61,864 nucleotides of DNA from CAZUGA01 sp964619885 (GCA_964619885.1 CAZUGA010000026.1:1-61864), one strand, 5' to 3'; positions 25,365 to 34,271 are shown, counted from the stretch's first letter. Numbers and translations are program-made. The notes: a model not told the origin generated them from the sequence alone.

Positions 25365-27215
25365 TTAAATCGCCAGCCGGTCCAACGTTTCCTGAGTCGG
25401 CACGCCGTCCGGCGTCCAACCTCTCAAACTATAATATTCCGGTAACATCTTCGCCAAATCGTTGACCCGGCCTTTGGCGGGGCCGGTTTTCGCTGCATCT
25501 TTCAACAGGCGCTTGGGTAATTTGTCGTCCTTTCCGGTCAAACCCGCGTCCATATTGAATTTTCGCTCAAGATTCCAGATTCGCTCACCGGTTTCTACCA
25601 AGCTCTCGGCCGTCCATTCACCGTCACAAGCCGCCGCGATCTGCGGCGCGATGTCCTCCAAGGTCCAGGCAAACGTTGTAAATACGCACAAACCGGCAGA
25701 ATCTACCGCCGCGGTGGCATCCTGAAAGGCCATAACCAATGCCGGCTTACCGTCCGTTGCCAGTGGATCGGTCTTTTCGGGTATACCCAACACCTCTGAG
25801 GAAACCGTATAACCGCGCAAATGGCAGGCACCCCGGTTAGAAGTGGCGTAGGCCAACCCCATGCCCTGGATACCACGTGGGTCATAGGCTGGAAATTCCT
25901 GACTTTTGACCGTCATAGACAATTCCGGATGACCATATTTTTCGCACAAGCGCTTGGAACCGAGTCCCAACTCTTTACCAAAACCCTCGCCTTTCGCGGT
26001 CAACTCGGCCATCTTGGTCAGCGCTTCAGCCGAACCGAATTTCAACTCAACCCCCCCGGTTTGTTCCGGGGTAATCATCCCCATTTCGTACAATTCCATC
26101 GCGGCAGCCAGGGTCGATCCAAATGAAATAGGGTCCATTCCATCCTCATTGCATAGAAAATTAGCGTAGGTCAGCGCGTCTATATCATCGATACCGCAAT
26201 CAGAGCCCAAAGCCCACGCCGACTCATACTCCAACCCACCGGACGCCCCCCAATATTCAGGTTTATTTTGGATTGAATAGTGACCTTGATCGATGGTCGA
26301 TATTCTTCCGCAAGCGATGGTACAACCAAAACAGGCTGCGTTGGTGGTTAGATTAGGTTTGCCATCACTCGCGCGCGGCTCGTGCATCGCTTCTCCAGAT
26401 ATATTATCGGCGCCTTCAAAATGCACCTCTTGCATATTCCGGGTTGGCATCGCGCCCACTTCGTTAACAACGTTCATCAGTACTTGCGTGCCGTACTTTG
26501 GCAATCCTTCACCCGTCACCGCGTTATCGGCCAATACCTTTTTGCCGTCCACGGTCGCTTTCATGAACGCAATCGGATTTTTGATATTACCAACGCCTTT
26601 GGTCCCACGCACCGCAACAGCCTTTAAATTTTTTGATGCCATTACGGTTCCTACACCCGAACGGCCGGCGGCACGGTGCAAATCATTGATCACGCCGGCA
26701 TAAAGACAGCCTTGTTCGGCCGCTCTACCAATCGTCGCCACGCGCAACAACGGATCCTGATATTTTCTGTGCAGTTCTTCGTCGGTATCCCACACCGATC
26801 TACCCCACAAATCATCCGCTGGGATCAGTTCGGCTGAATCGTTTTCCAGATACAGATAGACCGGTGTTGCGGCGCGACCCTCGAAAATGATCATGTCCCA
26901 GCCCGCGTTTTTGATTTCCGCACCAATAAAGCCACCGGAATTGGAACAAGCTACCGCGCCAGTCAACGGGCTCTTGGTAATGATCGAATAGCGTCCTCCG
27001 GTGGACGCCATAGTACCGGTCAATGGCCCCGTCGCCATTATCAGTACATTTTCTGGTGATAAGGCATCAATTTTTGGATCGATTTCCTCGCTCAGGTATT
27101 TGGTTGCCAAACCGCGCTGTCCCAAATACTGCTTAGCCCACACCATATTCAAGGGTTCTTTGATGCACGTACCTTGACTAAGGTTGACGCGCAATACATT
27201 TTGAGTCCAAGCCAT
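25365..27215 (-). CDS. aorB: Tungsten-dependent aldehyde:ferredoxin oxidoreductase
   Basis: 616 residues, typical for the AOR family. It oxidises aldehydes to carboxylic acids with a bis-pterin tungsten centre and one [4Fe-4S] cluster. Cluster ligands are C295, C298, C302 (CFGCTIAC) and C510 within DSAGLC; the pterin-binding regions include RYSIITKSPLTGA, GRAAEQG, RAAGRSGVGTVMASKNLKA split across the first domain, and DPRGIQGMGLAYATSNRGACH for the later one. No signal peptide, so it is cytoplasmic. It sits between a four-cluster ferredoxin and an FAD protein, the AorABC order known from Aromatoleum. A good ribosome-binding site (GAGG) precedes the ATG. The metal could be molybdenum in some relatives, but tungsten is usual. 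Confidence 0.95.
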   Translation of the reverse strand: MAWTQNVLRVNLSQGTCIKEPLNMVWAKQYLGQRGLATKYLSEEIDPKIDALSPENVLIMATGPLTGTMASTGGRYSIITKSPLTGAVACSNSGGFIGAEIKNAGWDMIIFEGRAATPVYLYLENDSAELIPADDLWGRSVWDTDEELHRKYQDPLLRVATIGRAAEQGCLYAGVINDLHRAAGRSGVGTVMASKNLKAVAVRGTKGVGNIKNPIAFMKATVDGKKVLADNAVTGEGLPKYGTQVLMNVVNEVGAMPTRNMQEVHFEGADNISGEAMHEPRASDGKPNLTTNAACFGCTIACGRISTIDQGHYSIQNKPEYWGASGGLEYESAWALGSDCGIDDIDALTYANFLCNEDGMDPISFGSTLAAAMELYEMGMITPEQTGGVELKFGSAEALTKMAELTAKGEGFGKELGLGSKRLCEKYGHPELSMTVKSQEFPAYDPRGIQGMGLAYATSNRGACHLRGYTVSSEVLGIPEKTDPLATDGKPALVMAFQDATAAVDSAGLCVFTTFAWTLEDIAPQIAAACDGEWTAESLVETGERIWNLERKFNMDAGLTGKDDKLPKRLLKDAAKTGPAKGRVNDLAKMLPEYYSLRGWTPDGVPTQETLDRLAI

Positions 27216-27232
27216 ATCAATCAGCCTCGCCG

Positions 27233-27697
27233 TTATTGAGGTAAATTCTGCTCCGCGTGCAGTCGCATGCGGTCCAATCCGGTATGTTCTGAATCAACAT
27301 ACGTGATGGCATCAGTTGGGCACGCGCTTGCACACGCGGGATTGCCGCCGCACAGATCGCACTTAATTACCTTTCCGCTATCGTGGTTATAATTCACCGT
27401 TCCAAAGGGACAAGCAATTGTGCACACTTTGCAGCCAACGCACACATCGTCGACGATGTCTTTGGAGCCGGTTTCAGCGTTATATACGATTGCCTCGACC
27501 GGACAAGCGTGCAAACACCACGCTTCGGTGCATTGAGTACAGGTATATGGCGAAAACCGGCCTTCATCGTGGAAGGTAAATACCTTGATTCGAGATTTAG
27601 AGGGATTGAAAACGCCCTCGTTTTCGTACGAACAAGCCATCTCGCATTGCAAGCAACCGGTACATTTTTCCGGCTCGATCTGTAAGGATTTCAGCAT
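27233..27697 (-). CDS. aorA: Four-cluster ferredoxin subunit of aldehyde oxidoreductase (AorA-type)
   Basis: 154 residues with sixteen cysteines in four groups (CTGCLQCEMAC, CTQCTEAWCLHAC, CVGCKVCTIAC and CDLCGGNPACASAC), enough for four [4Fe-4S] clusters in a DmsB/HycB-like fold. It is the first gene of the aor operon, 17 nt before the tungsten enzyme, and should relay electrons between that enzyme and the FAD subunit. In Aromatoleum AorABC, small ferredoxin subunits of this kind build a filament that carries electrons; whether that happens here is unknown. AGGAG lies 9 nt before the ATG. Promoter candidates must lie in the 337-bp region upstream. Confidence 0.9.
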   Translation of the reverse strand: MLKSLQIEPEKCTGCLQCEMACSYENEGVFNPSKSRIKVFTFHDEGRFSPYTCTQCTEAWCLHACPVEAIVYNAETGSKDIVDDVCVGCKVCTIACPFGTVNYNHDSGKVIKCDLCGGNPACASACPTDAITYVDSEHTGLDRMRLHAEQNLPQ

Positions 27698-28034
27698 TTA
27701 GATTGGCTCCTATGGCTACAGAATAGATCTTACAGATGTCATTGCGCTGAATGCAAGACCTAACGAAATAAGAATCGAATATCGATTTAATTGTGTCGAC
27801 CCAATCGGTCTCACAATTTCTGTTCATCTACGATTTATTTAGACTGACTAGTCAATCGAACTTAGCAATAATTTCCCCTAATAGTTTAGGCGCATTATCT
27901 ACGAATTAACACCATCACCGCCATAGCGCACACTAAATCCAAAATAGCATTTAGAATGCAAACTAAGGCGGCACCGGTGTTTGAAATTCACGGATCGACG
28001 ATTCCTATTATGCCTTGCTTAAACTGAGAAAGTT
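27698..28034. other. Intergenic region upstream of the aor operon
   Basis: About 340 bp between the outer-membrane protein gene and aorA, both minus strand. It contains small inverted repeats such as AATCGA-ATA-TCGATT (27773-27787) and CCTAA-TAGT-TTAGG (about 27877-27890), which may be operator or weak hairpin elements. I see no T-tailed terminator and no gene. Confidence 0.4.
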
Positions 28035-28991
28035 TCAGAAGCCGAAACCAACATAGCCGCCAAGGTCGAACCCATCAAGATCAACACCATCCAGGGAATC
28101 TGCAACTAAATTATATCGACCATCAACCCCGACATAGACATTCTCCCATAGCCTATAATCAGCACCGGCGCCAAACATAACACCGGGCGCGGTGACCGTA
28201 ACGCCATTGGATGGCGGGCTGATGACATTAAGCGTAAAACCCGCAGGGATAATCCACGGACTAAAATCAGAACTCGCGAAAAACTTAATTTTTGGAGAGG
28301 CCGTAAGTGAAATTTGCGAAACGGTCACCGAATTGGAACAACTAGCATACGGTCCCGTTCCGTTCGGAGACCCGAGCACCCCGCCACCAGTACACAGAAC
28401 GGTGCCATTAGTCGCGTCATTCGCAGCAGTCCCAAGCGGCGAGCGGTTAAGGAAAGACGAATCAAATTCTTTATAATTAATCGTAATCTCGCCGAGAAGC
28501 TGGGTATCTTCCATGAGTCCGAACAAATCATCGCTTAGACCCAATTCAAAACCTGCACCAAAATACCAGGCGTCCTGATCCCCATTCAATACATTTTGGG
28601 TTAGCGACTGGGTCAAAGCGTTGGTCGCGTTTGCATCTGTAAGAATATTACCGTATCGATTCTGGTTTAATCTAGAATAACCACCTCGGAAAAACACCAT
28701 ACCGGAAATGGGATCATCCTTCGGTTTTTCATGCTTTGCGACGCGTTCTTCCTGTTCCTTTATTTTAGCATCTGAGTCTGCAATCTGATCCTCGAGACGA
28801 TTGATCTTTGATTCCATCGCCTGCATCATTTGCCCCATCTGCGCTTTTAAATCCCGGACCATAGCTTTTGCCTCTTCAGCTGAAAGCTCGGCCGTCGAAT
28901 CCGCCGCCGCATTAGTACTCGCCAACACGAATATAGCCGGCACAATGGTCATTAGAACCGATTTTATAAAATTAATTTTATGAAATTGCAT
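28035..28991 (-). CDS. Outer-membrane beta-barrel protein with coiled-coil N-terminus, paralogue 1
   Basis: 318 residues. A signal peptide (cleavage near TNAAAD) is followed by a short coiled coil (about residues 38-90) and then a region of alternating strands ending in the aromatic FDLGGYVGFGF typical of outer-membrane barrels. It shares blocks with the protein at 31255-32184: VFFRGGYSRLNQNRYG, PWIIPAGFTLNVISPPS and LWENVYVGVDGRYN. I do not recognise the family beyond an OmpA-like or porin-like barrel. Two cysteines (CTGGG and ASCSN) in the middle could form a disulfide. A very strong Shine-Dalgarno (GGGGGGAG) precedes the ATG, suggesting high expression. A 12-base C/G homopolymer lies about 120 bp upstream of the start and may cause phase variation. 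Confidence 0.75.
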   Translation of the reverse strand: MQFHKINFIKSVLMTIVPAIFVLASTNAAADSTAELSAEEAKAMVRDLKAQMGQMMQAMESKINRLEDQIADSDAKIKEQEERVAKHEKPKDDPISGMVFFRGGYSRLNQNRYGNILTDANATNALTQSLTQNVLNGDQDAWYFGAGFELGLSDDLFGLMEDTQLLGEITINYKEFDSSFLNRSPLGTAANDATNGTVLCTGGGVLGSPNGTGPYASCSNSVTVSQISLTASPKIKFFASSDFSPWIIPAGFTLNVISPPSNGVTVTAPGVMFGAGADYRLWENVYVGVDGRYNLVADSLDGVDLDGFDLGGYVGFGF

Positions 28992-29495
28992 TTTTCTCCC
29001 CCCATTAAAATGACATTCATTATTTGCGGTTACTGTTGAAATCCCCGCATTTATATATTTGATTTTTTTTGGAAATTTTGAGTTTCCGAACGGAACTTTA
29101 TCAAAAACACCCCCCCCCCCCGCAATATTTTCAATATCTTAGAATTGCGCTACAGAAGCAGGACGCTTCGTTCGACAAAAATGCCGACGAATTTTAATAA
29201 CAGTGACCGGTAGAAGAGAAAGATTCAGATCAGAATAAATCCAAATAATGTGTAAGCTTAGACACCCAACTTAAGCTCCCACAGTTTTCAAAAGACTGGC
29301 GCTGATTCAATAGCTAATCTTTACCAATCGAGGCGGAAACGAAAGTTGACGCATGGACAACCACGTCCAAATAACCGACAAACCTAAAAGACCTTTTGAC
29401 TGTATAGAACAAGTCCTCGATAAGGCCGAATACCAGCGATTTCTACGAAAAATATTACCATTCAAAATTTACAATATACTGCCGCTTCCATCCAA
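28992..29495. other. Intergenic region with C12 tract
   Basis: About 500 bp between ubiX and outer-membrane paralogue 1. The minus-strand part nearest 28991 is the leader and promoter region of that gene and includes the 12-C run at 29110-29121. A plus-strand frame at 29353-29613 overlaps the end of ubiX and shows no family features, so I do not call it a gene. Confidence 0.5.
29110..29121 (-). repeat. Homopolymer tract, 12 C (12 G on the gene strand)
   Basis: A run of twelve C lies about 120 bp before the start codon of the outer-membrane protein at 28035-28991. On the coding strand it sits between TATTGC (a poor -35) and TGATAA (a plausible -10) with 18 nt between them, nearly all from the run. 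Such tracts change length by slippage and can switch promoters. The promoter reading is tentative. Confidence 0.6.
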
Positions 29496-30077
29496 TTATG
29501 AGTTAAGGCCTGTCCAAGGTTTATACAATCCCGACGGATCAACCCCAAAAAAACCTATAATTCGGCCCACTGTTTCATCGATCAACTGGGATAAGTTTTT
29601 TTCTTCACCGTAGAATGCGGGTAACGGCGGAAAAACGATCCCACCCATTTCCGTTACACTGGCCATATTACGGATGTGGGCAAGATTCAACGGTGTCTCG
29701 CGTGGTACCACGAGTAATCGTCTGCGCTCTTTTAATGTAACGTCGGCCGAACGAGATATTAAATTATCCGAATAGCCGTGCGCGATGCTGGCTAGTGTTT
29801 TCATCGAACAAGGTGCGACGATCATACCTTCGGTTTGAAACGCACCACTCGCGATGCTTGCGGCAACATCATTCACATCGTGAACCTCGTCGGCAAGATC
29901 GTAAGCATCCTGACGTTTTTTGTGCAACTCGTGCTGAATATTCAACGCGCCGGCGGACGACACGATCAAATGCGTATGCCAACCTTCAAGTCCGCGTAAA
30001 ACCTCGAGTATACGAAACCCATATACCGCGCCAGTTGCACCGGTCATCGCAATGATTAAACGTTTTTGGGCGTTCAA
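29496..30077 (-). CDS. ubiX: Flavin prenyltransferase UbiX
   Basis: 193 residues, the normal UbiX length. It attaches a dimethylallyl group to FMN, making the prenyl-FMN cofactor that UbiD-type decarboxylases need in ubiquinone synthesis. Signatures are the N-terminal MTGATGAVYGFRILEVL, then MIVAPCSMKTLASIAHGYSD and LVVPRETPLNLAHIRNM, which form the FMN and phosphate sites. The start codon overlaps the pip stop (ATGA, 4 nt), so the two genes are translated as a pair. No ubiD is nearby, but the cofactor is diffusible. The gene is intact and cytoplasmic. Confidence 0.96.
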   Translation of the reverse strand: MNAQKRLIIAMTGATGAVYGFRILEVLRGLEGWHTHLIVSSAGALNIQHELHKKRQDAYDLADEVHDVNDVAASIASGAFQTEGMIVAPCSMKTLASIAHGYSDNLISRSADVTLKERRRLLVVPRETPLNLAHIRNMASVTEMGGIVFPPLPAFYGEEKNLSQLIDETVGRIIGFFGVDPSGLYKPWTGLNS

Positions 30078-31024
30078 TGACCCATCCGCTCGGACATTTC
30101 ACCTGTCGCTCTGACCAACGCGTCAATCATTTCCTCACCACGCGCAACGTGGCCGGAATTTGCTAAAATTTCGATTTTTGCGGTTGACAATTTTTGAAAC
30201 AGCGAATACGACGCTTCAACCGGACAAACCAAATCGAAACGCCCGTGGAGAATCGTAATCGGGACATTCGGAATACGATCGCAATGGTCCAAAATTTGGT
30301 TATCCTTTAAAAAATATGCGTTATTTGCATAATGCATTTCGATTCTGACCTGGTGAATCAGATCCGAAACTGGCGTTTCTGCATTCGCGAGAACAAATTC
30401 GTGGCCGAGCGAAACCTGACTTCCCCATGCTTCCCATTCGCGCGAAACTCTACGCTGGGCCAATTCATCGGTTCCATGAAGGCGCCGCTGCAATGCTTCA
30501 ATCAAATCTCCACGTTCGTTTTTTGGAATACAACTGATCAAACGTCCCCACTGTTCGGGATAGATCCTATTGACGCCGTCCCCAATAAACCATTGCAAAT
30601 CATGCCTCCGAGCCAAGAATACGCCGCGAACAATGATTCCCGATACGCGGTCAGGGTATTCCTGCGCGTAAAGCAAGGCCAAGGCGGCTCCCCAGGATCC
30701 ACCAAACAACAACCATTTGTCCACACCCAATTTTCTTCGGATGGTCTCCATATCCGCTATGAGATGTTGAGTTGTGTTGTCGACCAATTGGCCTTTGGGC
30801 GTCGAACGCCCCGAGCCGCGTTGGTCAAATAAGATAATGCGGTATTTGTCCGGATCAAAAAAACAGCGATGCTGGGGCTTACAGCCAGACGCTGGTCCGC
30901 CGTGCAGAAAAATGACCGGCAACCCAAAGCGGTTCCCGCACTCCTCTACGTATACGCGATGCGTATTATCCACTTCCAGATTGTACGTGGCGTAGGGTTC
31001 AAGGGCGGGATACAACGTTTTCAT
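30074..31024 (-). CDS. pip: Proline iminopeptidase
   Basis: 316 residues of alpha/beta-hydrolase fold. It releases N-terminal proline from peptides in the cytoplasm. The oxyanion and nucleophile motifs are visible: HGGPASGCKP, FDQRGSGRSTP, the nucleophile elbow GGSWGAALAL with its Ser, then the lid region WEAWGSQVSLG. Asp and His at the C-terminal part (GRFDLVCPV and SGHVA) complete the triad. The gene is the first of a pair with ubiX, overlapping it by 4 nt. The link to ubiX is unlikely to be functional. The start ATG opens with the family pattern LYPALEPYATYNLEV, so length and start are as expected. Confidence 0.95.
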   Translation of the reverse strand: MKTLYPALEPYATYNLEVDNTHRVYVEECGNRFGLPVIFLHGGPASGCKPQHRCFFDPDKYRIILFDQRGSGRSTPKGQLVDNTTQHLIADMETIRRKLGVDKWLLFGGSWGAALALLYAQEYPDRVSGIIVRGVFLARRHDLQWFIGDGVNRIYPEQWGRLISCIPKNERGDLIEALQRRLHGTDELAQRRVSREWEAWGSQVSLGHEFVLANAETPVSDLIHQVRIEMHYANNAYFLKDNQILDHCDRIPNVPITILHGRFDLVCPVEASYSLFQKLSTAKIEILANSGHVARGEEMIDALVRATGEMSERMGH

Positions 31025-31195
31025 TGAGCCTTTTCCTTAAAGATCCTTTCCATATACAGTGATTTGAAACAACTTAAATGAACCATTGCAGATATACGGT
31101 AGCATATTCTAACAAATCAAAAAATGATGTTAGTATCGCCAATGATGCCCAAACTGGTTTATTGTAAATCGTCTTGATTCCCGCAACCGGCAAAT

Positions 31196-31226
31196 AAAAA
31201 GGCCCCTCGGTTTTCACCGAGAGGCC
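31196..31226 (-). terminator. Intrinsic terminator after outer-membrane paralogue 2
   Basis: On the minus strand GGCCTCTCGGT, a short GAAA loop and ACCGAGGGGCC form an 11-bp stem with one mismatch, followed by TTTTT. It lies 29 bp after the stop codon of the gene at 31255-32184. Confidence 0.9.
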
Positions 31227-31254
31227 TGCAAAACACGACTGCTTTTAGATTAAC

Positions 31255-32184
31255 TTAGAATTTGAATCCTAAATAACCACCCGCTTGCCAGAAGCGTGGG
31301 TCAACACCTTGAATCTGTGGTGACCAGTGGTAACGTACGTCGGTACCAATAACCATATTTTCCCAGAAGTTCCATTCAACACCACCAGCGAAGACCATAC
31401 CAGCATTGATATAAGTACCGCCATCAGAGGGTGGGCTGATGACATTAATGTCCAAACCAACTGGAATTATCCACGGACGAATCGAGCTGTCCGGTAAGAA
31501 TTTAATTTTTGGTGCTGCAGTAAGGGTAAATTGAGTGATGTCAACGCCATAAAGGTTATTCGTCGCGTTAGCATTAACACCCAACAAAAGTGCCGCCGCA
31601 GGAACGACACGAACCGCTGCATTAGGATCCGTGCCACCGGTCAAAACACCTTGGTTACTGCTGTTTTTAGATTGAAATTGTTGGTATTGAAAGGAAATCT
31701 CACCGAGAACCTCGGCGCCATCCCACAACCCAAAAAGATCGTCGTTCAGTGTGTGCTCTATACCAGCACCGATGTACCAACTATCTTTCAAGTTTTGTAC
31801 AACGGGTAATCCGTTGCTAACCGCGAATAGATCGGTAAATACCTGATTCTGTCGACTGACATTCGATCGCGAATAACCACCACGGAAGAATATAGTGCTA
31901 TTACCTTTCTTTACGTAATCATCAGAAAGTTCCACCAGCGTAACACGTTCTTCCAATGAATCTACGCGTTCGACCGGTTGACGCGATTCTTGTCTAACCG
32001 CATTCAATTCATCACGCATCAAGCGCAGACTTTCTTCCATTTGTTTAATTTTTAGTTCCATATCCACGGAATCCGCAGCTATGGCTTGCGGTGCAAATAC
32101 AGAGACTGCCGCAACTAGGGACCCGGTGGCGGCCGCAGCCGTCAAGCGGGAAACCAGTGACCGCTGTTTATTAATCTTGTTCAT
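31255..32184 (-). CDS. Outer-membrane beta-barrel protein with coiled-coil N-terminus, paralogue 2
   Basis: 309 residues. It has a signal peptide (SVFAPQAIAADS), a coiled-coil stretch at about residues 40-85 and a barrel-like C-terminal part ending AGGYLGFKF. Conserved blocks shared with the protein at 28035-28991 include FFRGGYSRSNVSRQN, DSWYIGAGIEHTLNDDLFG, PWIIPVGLDINVISPPSDGG and MVIGTDVRYHW, so the two are paralogues. I do not recognise a named family. A strong ribosome-binding site (GGGGAGGAG) precedes the ATG and a clean terminator follows, both marks of a highly expressed single-gene unit. The ubiX-pip pair lies between the two paralogues. Confidence 0.78.
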   Translation of the reverse strand: MNKINKQRSLVSRLTAAAATGSLVAAVSVFAPQAIAADSVDMELKIKQMEESLRLMRDELNAVRQESRQPVERVDSLEERVTLVELSDDYVKKGNSTIFFRGGYSRSNVSRQNQVFTDLFAVSNGLPVVQNLKDSWYIGAGIEHTLNDDLFGLWDGAEVLGEISFQYQQFQSKNSSNQGVLTGGTDPNAAVRVVPAAALLLGVNANATNNLYGVDITQFTLTAAPKIKFLPDSSIRPWIIPVGLDINVISPPSDGGTYINAGMVFAGGVEWNFWENMVIGTDVRYHWSPQIQGVDPRFWQAGGYLGFKF

Positions 32185-32501
32185 TTACTCCTCCCCATTG
32201 ATAATAACAGTGTACCCAAACGATCTTCGTAAAGCTTCGTCTGTCGCAAAAACACAACAAATAAAACTATCCACGCACCCAATACTAGCAAATAAATTAA
32301 AATACAACAATGTTTTGTGTAGCTCTTTTGACTATTTTTCGATTTAAATCAATAAAACAGTCCATTTTCGTTTGATAACGCTTTAACTTTGTAGCCAAAC
32401 CACAACAAAAACCGTTATCAAATTCCAGTTCAGGTACGACATTAACCCGATGCGAGTTAGCAAGAAAGTCCTACACGTTGGCATTCAACTTCACCCTTAC
32501 C
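32185..32501. other. Divergent intergenic region, paralogue 2 / thiO
   Basis: About 320 bp, AT-rich, without a gene. It must hold the promoters of both flanking genes. The clearest structure is a 10-bp inverted repeat, TTTGATAACG (32371-32380) and CGTTATCAAA (32413-32422), 32 bp apart. Confidence 0.5.
32371..32422. promoter_or_regulatory. Spaced inverted repeat, possible operator
   Basis: Perfect 10-bp arms TTTGATAACG and CGTTATCAAA with a 32-bp spacer, between the outer-membrane gene and thiO. Arm centres are about 42 bp apart, near four helical turns, so two protein molecules could bind the same face. Regulator unknown. Confidence 0.35.
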
Positions 32502-33623
32502 ATGACCGTTACAGCTGATATTGTGGTCGTAGGCGGCGGCATCATTGGTATGCTAACCGCTCGAGAATTTTCACTGGCCGGCGCCCGCACAGCCTTGATC
32601 GAGCGAAATACGGTCGGACGAGAAGCATCGTGGGCTGGCGGAGGCATCCTTTTTCCATTATACCCTTGGAAACAACCCGAAACCATTCTTTCTGTTTGCC
32701 TGAAGAGCCTCGAAATATATCCGCAACTGGCTCAGGATCTATATCAAGACACCGGCACCGATATCGAATTGGTTACCAGCGGAATGCTGATCTGCGACCT
32801 AAAGAATAATTCCGAGGTTTTGACGTGGTGCAAAACGCGTAACATCCGGGCCGCTCGGGCATCCAAATCGGAAATTCAACGGCTGGCCCCCAAATTGAAC
32901 CCAGAAATTTGCGAAGCGCTTTGGTTACCCAATGTTTGCCAGATAAGAAATCCTAATTTGATCAAAGCACTTTATATGGATCTCGTTAATCGTGGCGTAT
33001 CGATCCATGAAGGCCAGGAAGTTACCCAACTAGCCAATAGCGATAACCGTATTCAATATTTAAAAACCAAAAACAAAAAATACGTCGCAGATCATTATGT
33101 GTTAAGCGCTGGCGCCTGGACGCAAAAGCTCATTGAATCACGCCCTGACGCGCCAACCATAGTGCCGGCAAAGGGAGAAATGCTGTTGTATAAAACCAAA
33201 CCTGGTTTACTGCAAAGAATGATTCTTCGCGAAGACATGTACCTGATACCGCGTCAAGACGGTCATATTCTCGTCGGGAGTACTTTAGAATACTCGGGCT
33301 ATGACAAAACCCCAACTCAAACCGCAAAAAGAACATTGCATAATTTCGCCGTTTCGGTATTTCCACCATTGCGAAATTACGCCATAGAAAAACAATGGGC
33401 CGGACTACGACCCGCCTGTACTCTGGGTATCCCAATTATTGGACGAGATCCGACAATCGAGAATTTAAGTTATAACTGCGGTCATTTTCGAAACGGTTTA
33501 AATATGGCGCCCGCTTCTGCTCAGATGTTGGTTGACCTGGTGTTTAATCGGGCGACGCCATTATCTGCGGCGCCTTATGCTTTTGATGCAGAACGCGGGT
33601 CAAACCAGAATGACGATAGATAA
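32502..33623 (+). CDS. thiO: Glycine oxidase ThiO
   Basis: 373 residues from the ATG at 32502; an upstream TTG start adds eight residues and is less likely. An N-terminal FAD motif (DIVVVGGGIIGMLTAREF) is followed by REASWAGGGILFPLYPW, which matches ThiO and the D-amino-acid oxidase family, and the C-terminal GLRPACTLGIPIIGRDP and GHFRNGLNMAPASAQ complete the active site. ThiO makes the iminoglycine that builds the thiazole ring of thiamine. No thiS, thiG or thiE is adjacent. The nearest neighbour is tRNA-Thr, 84 bp downstream. Assignment to ThiO rather than a general D-amino-acid oxidase rests on family resemblance. Confidence 0.88.
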   Translation: MTVTADIVVVGGGIIGMLTAREFSLAGARTALIERNTVGREASWAGGGILFPLYPWKQPETILSVCLKSLEIYPQLAQDLYQDTGTDIELVTSGMLICDLKNNSEVLTWCKTRNIRAARASKSEIQRLAPKLNPEICEALWLPNVCQIRNPNLIKALYMDLVNRGVSIHEGQEVTQLANSDNRIQYLKTKNKKYVADHYVLSAGAWTQKLIESRPDAPTIVPAKGEMLLYKTKPGLLQRMILREDMYLIPRQDGHILVGSTLEYSGYDKTPTQTAKRTLHNFAVSVFPPLRNYAIEKQWAGLRPACTLGIPIIGRDPTIENLSYNCGHFRNGLNMAPASAQMLVDLVFNRATPLSAAPYAFDAERGSNQNDDR

Positions 33624-33706
33624 TGTAGCCGGCCCTTTCCTCCTCCATCACCTTCGCTGCCATACGCTTGTAACCCGGCCTACAGCTTGTATAATTAATT
33701 AGACAA

Positions 33707-33782
<76 letters not shown>

Positions 33783-33811
33783 TCTTCCATAATCCTGTAT
33801 AGCCCAAATTT

Positions 33812-34141
33812 ATGACGGACAATCAGATCTATAAAATAGTATTTATGAATCAAGACCAAGTTTTTGAAATTTACGCCAAGCACGTATTTCAAGGCGATTT
33901 GTACGGGTTTGTTGTGGTTGAAGACATAATATTTGGCGAAACCAGCTCAATCGTTGTCGATCCTTCCGAAGAAAAGTTAAAAGCTGAATTCGGCGGCGTA
34001 AAAAGATCCTTCGTCCCAATGCACGAAGTCATCCGCATCGATCAAGTGGAACGTCGCGGGACAGCCAAGATTTTACCACTCCCGAATAACGCCCAACCAA
34101 CAGCCAAAGATTCCAGGGTGTATTCACCGGATAGCAAATAA
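33812..34141 (+). CDS. DUF1820 family protein
   Basis: 109 residues. The pattern YKIVFMNQDQVFEIYAKHVFQGDLYGFVVVEDIIFGE followed by EEKLKAEFGGVKRSFVPMHEVIRIDQVERRG (here split for length) is the DUF1820 signature found across gammaproteobacteria. No signal peptide or membrane helix, so it is cytoplasmic. The fold looks like a small beta-rich domain; no function is established. It lies 29 bp after tRNA-Thr and is convergent with sspB. The ATG gives the standard N-terminus, so the start is likely right. Confidence 0.9.
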   Translation: MTDNQIYKIVFMNQDQVFEIYAKHVFQGDLYGFVVVEDIIFGETSSIVVDPSEEKLKAEFGGVKRSFVPMHEVIRIDQVERRGTAKILPLPNNAQPTAKDSRVYSPDSK

Positions 34142-34271
34142 CTTACCCACTGACCTCTATCTTTGAGCATAGAAGCATCGGTTTCCGCTTAGAGCATCTA
34201 TCATCAGCAGTCCAATTGGGAAAACTTTGTACTTTGGCGAGATTCTATTGCCAGAGAACTAGTCAGCTTGA

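Noticed and set aside
29353..29613. Plus-strand frame of 86 codons before and across the end of ubiX
   Set aside because: The second half lies antisense to ubiX, no family features or good ribosome-binding site are visible, and its N-terminal part is too short to judge.
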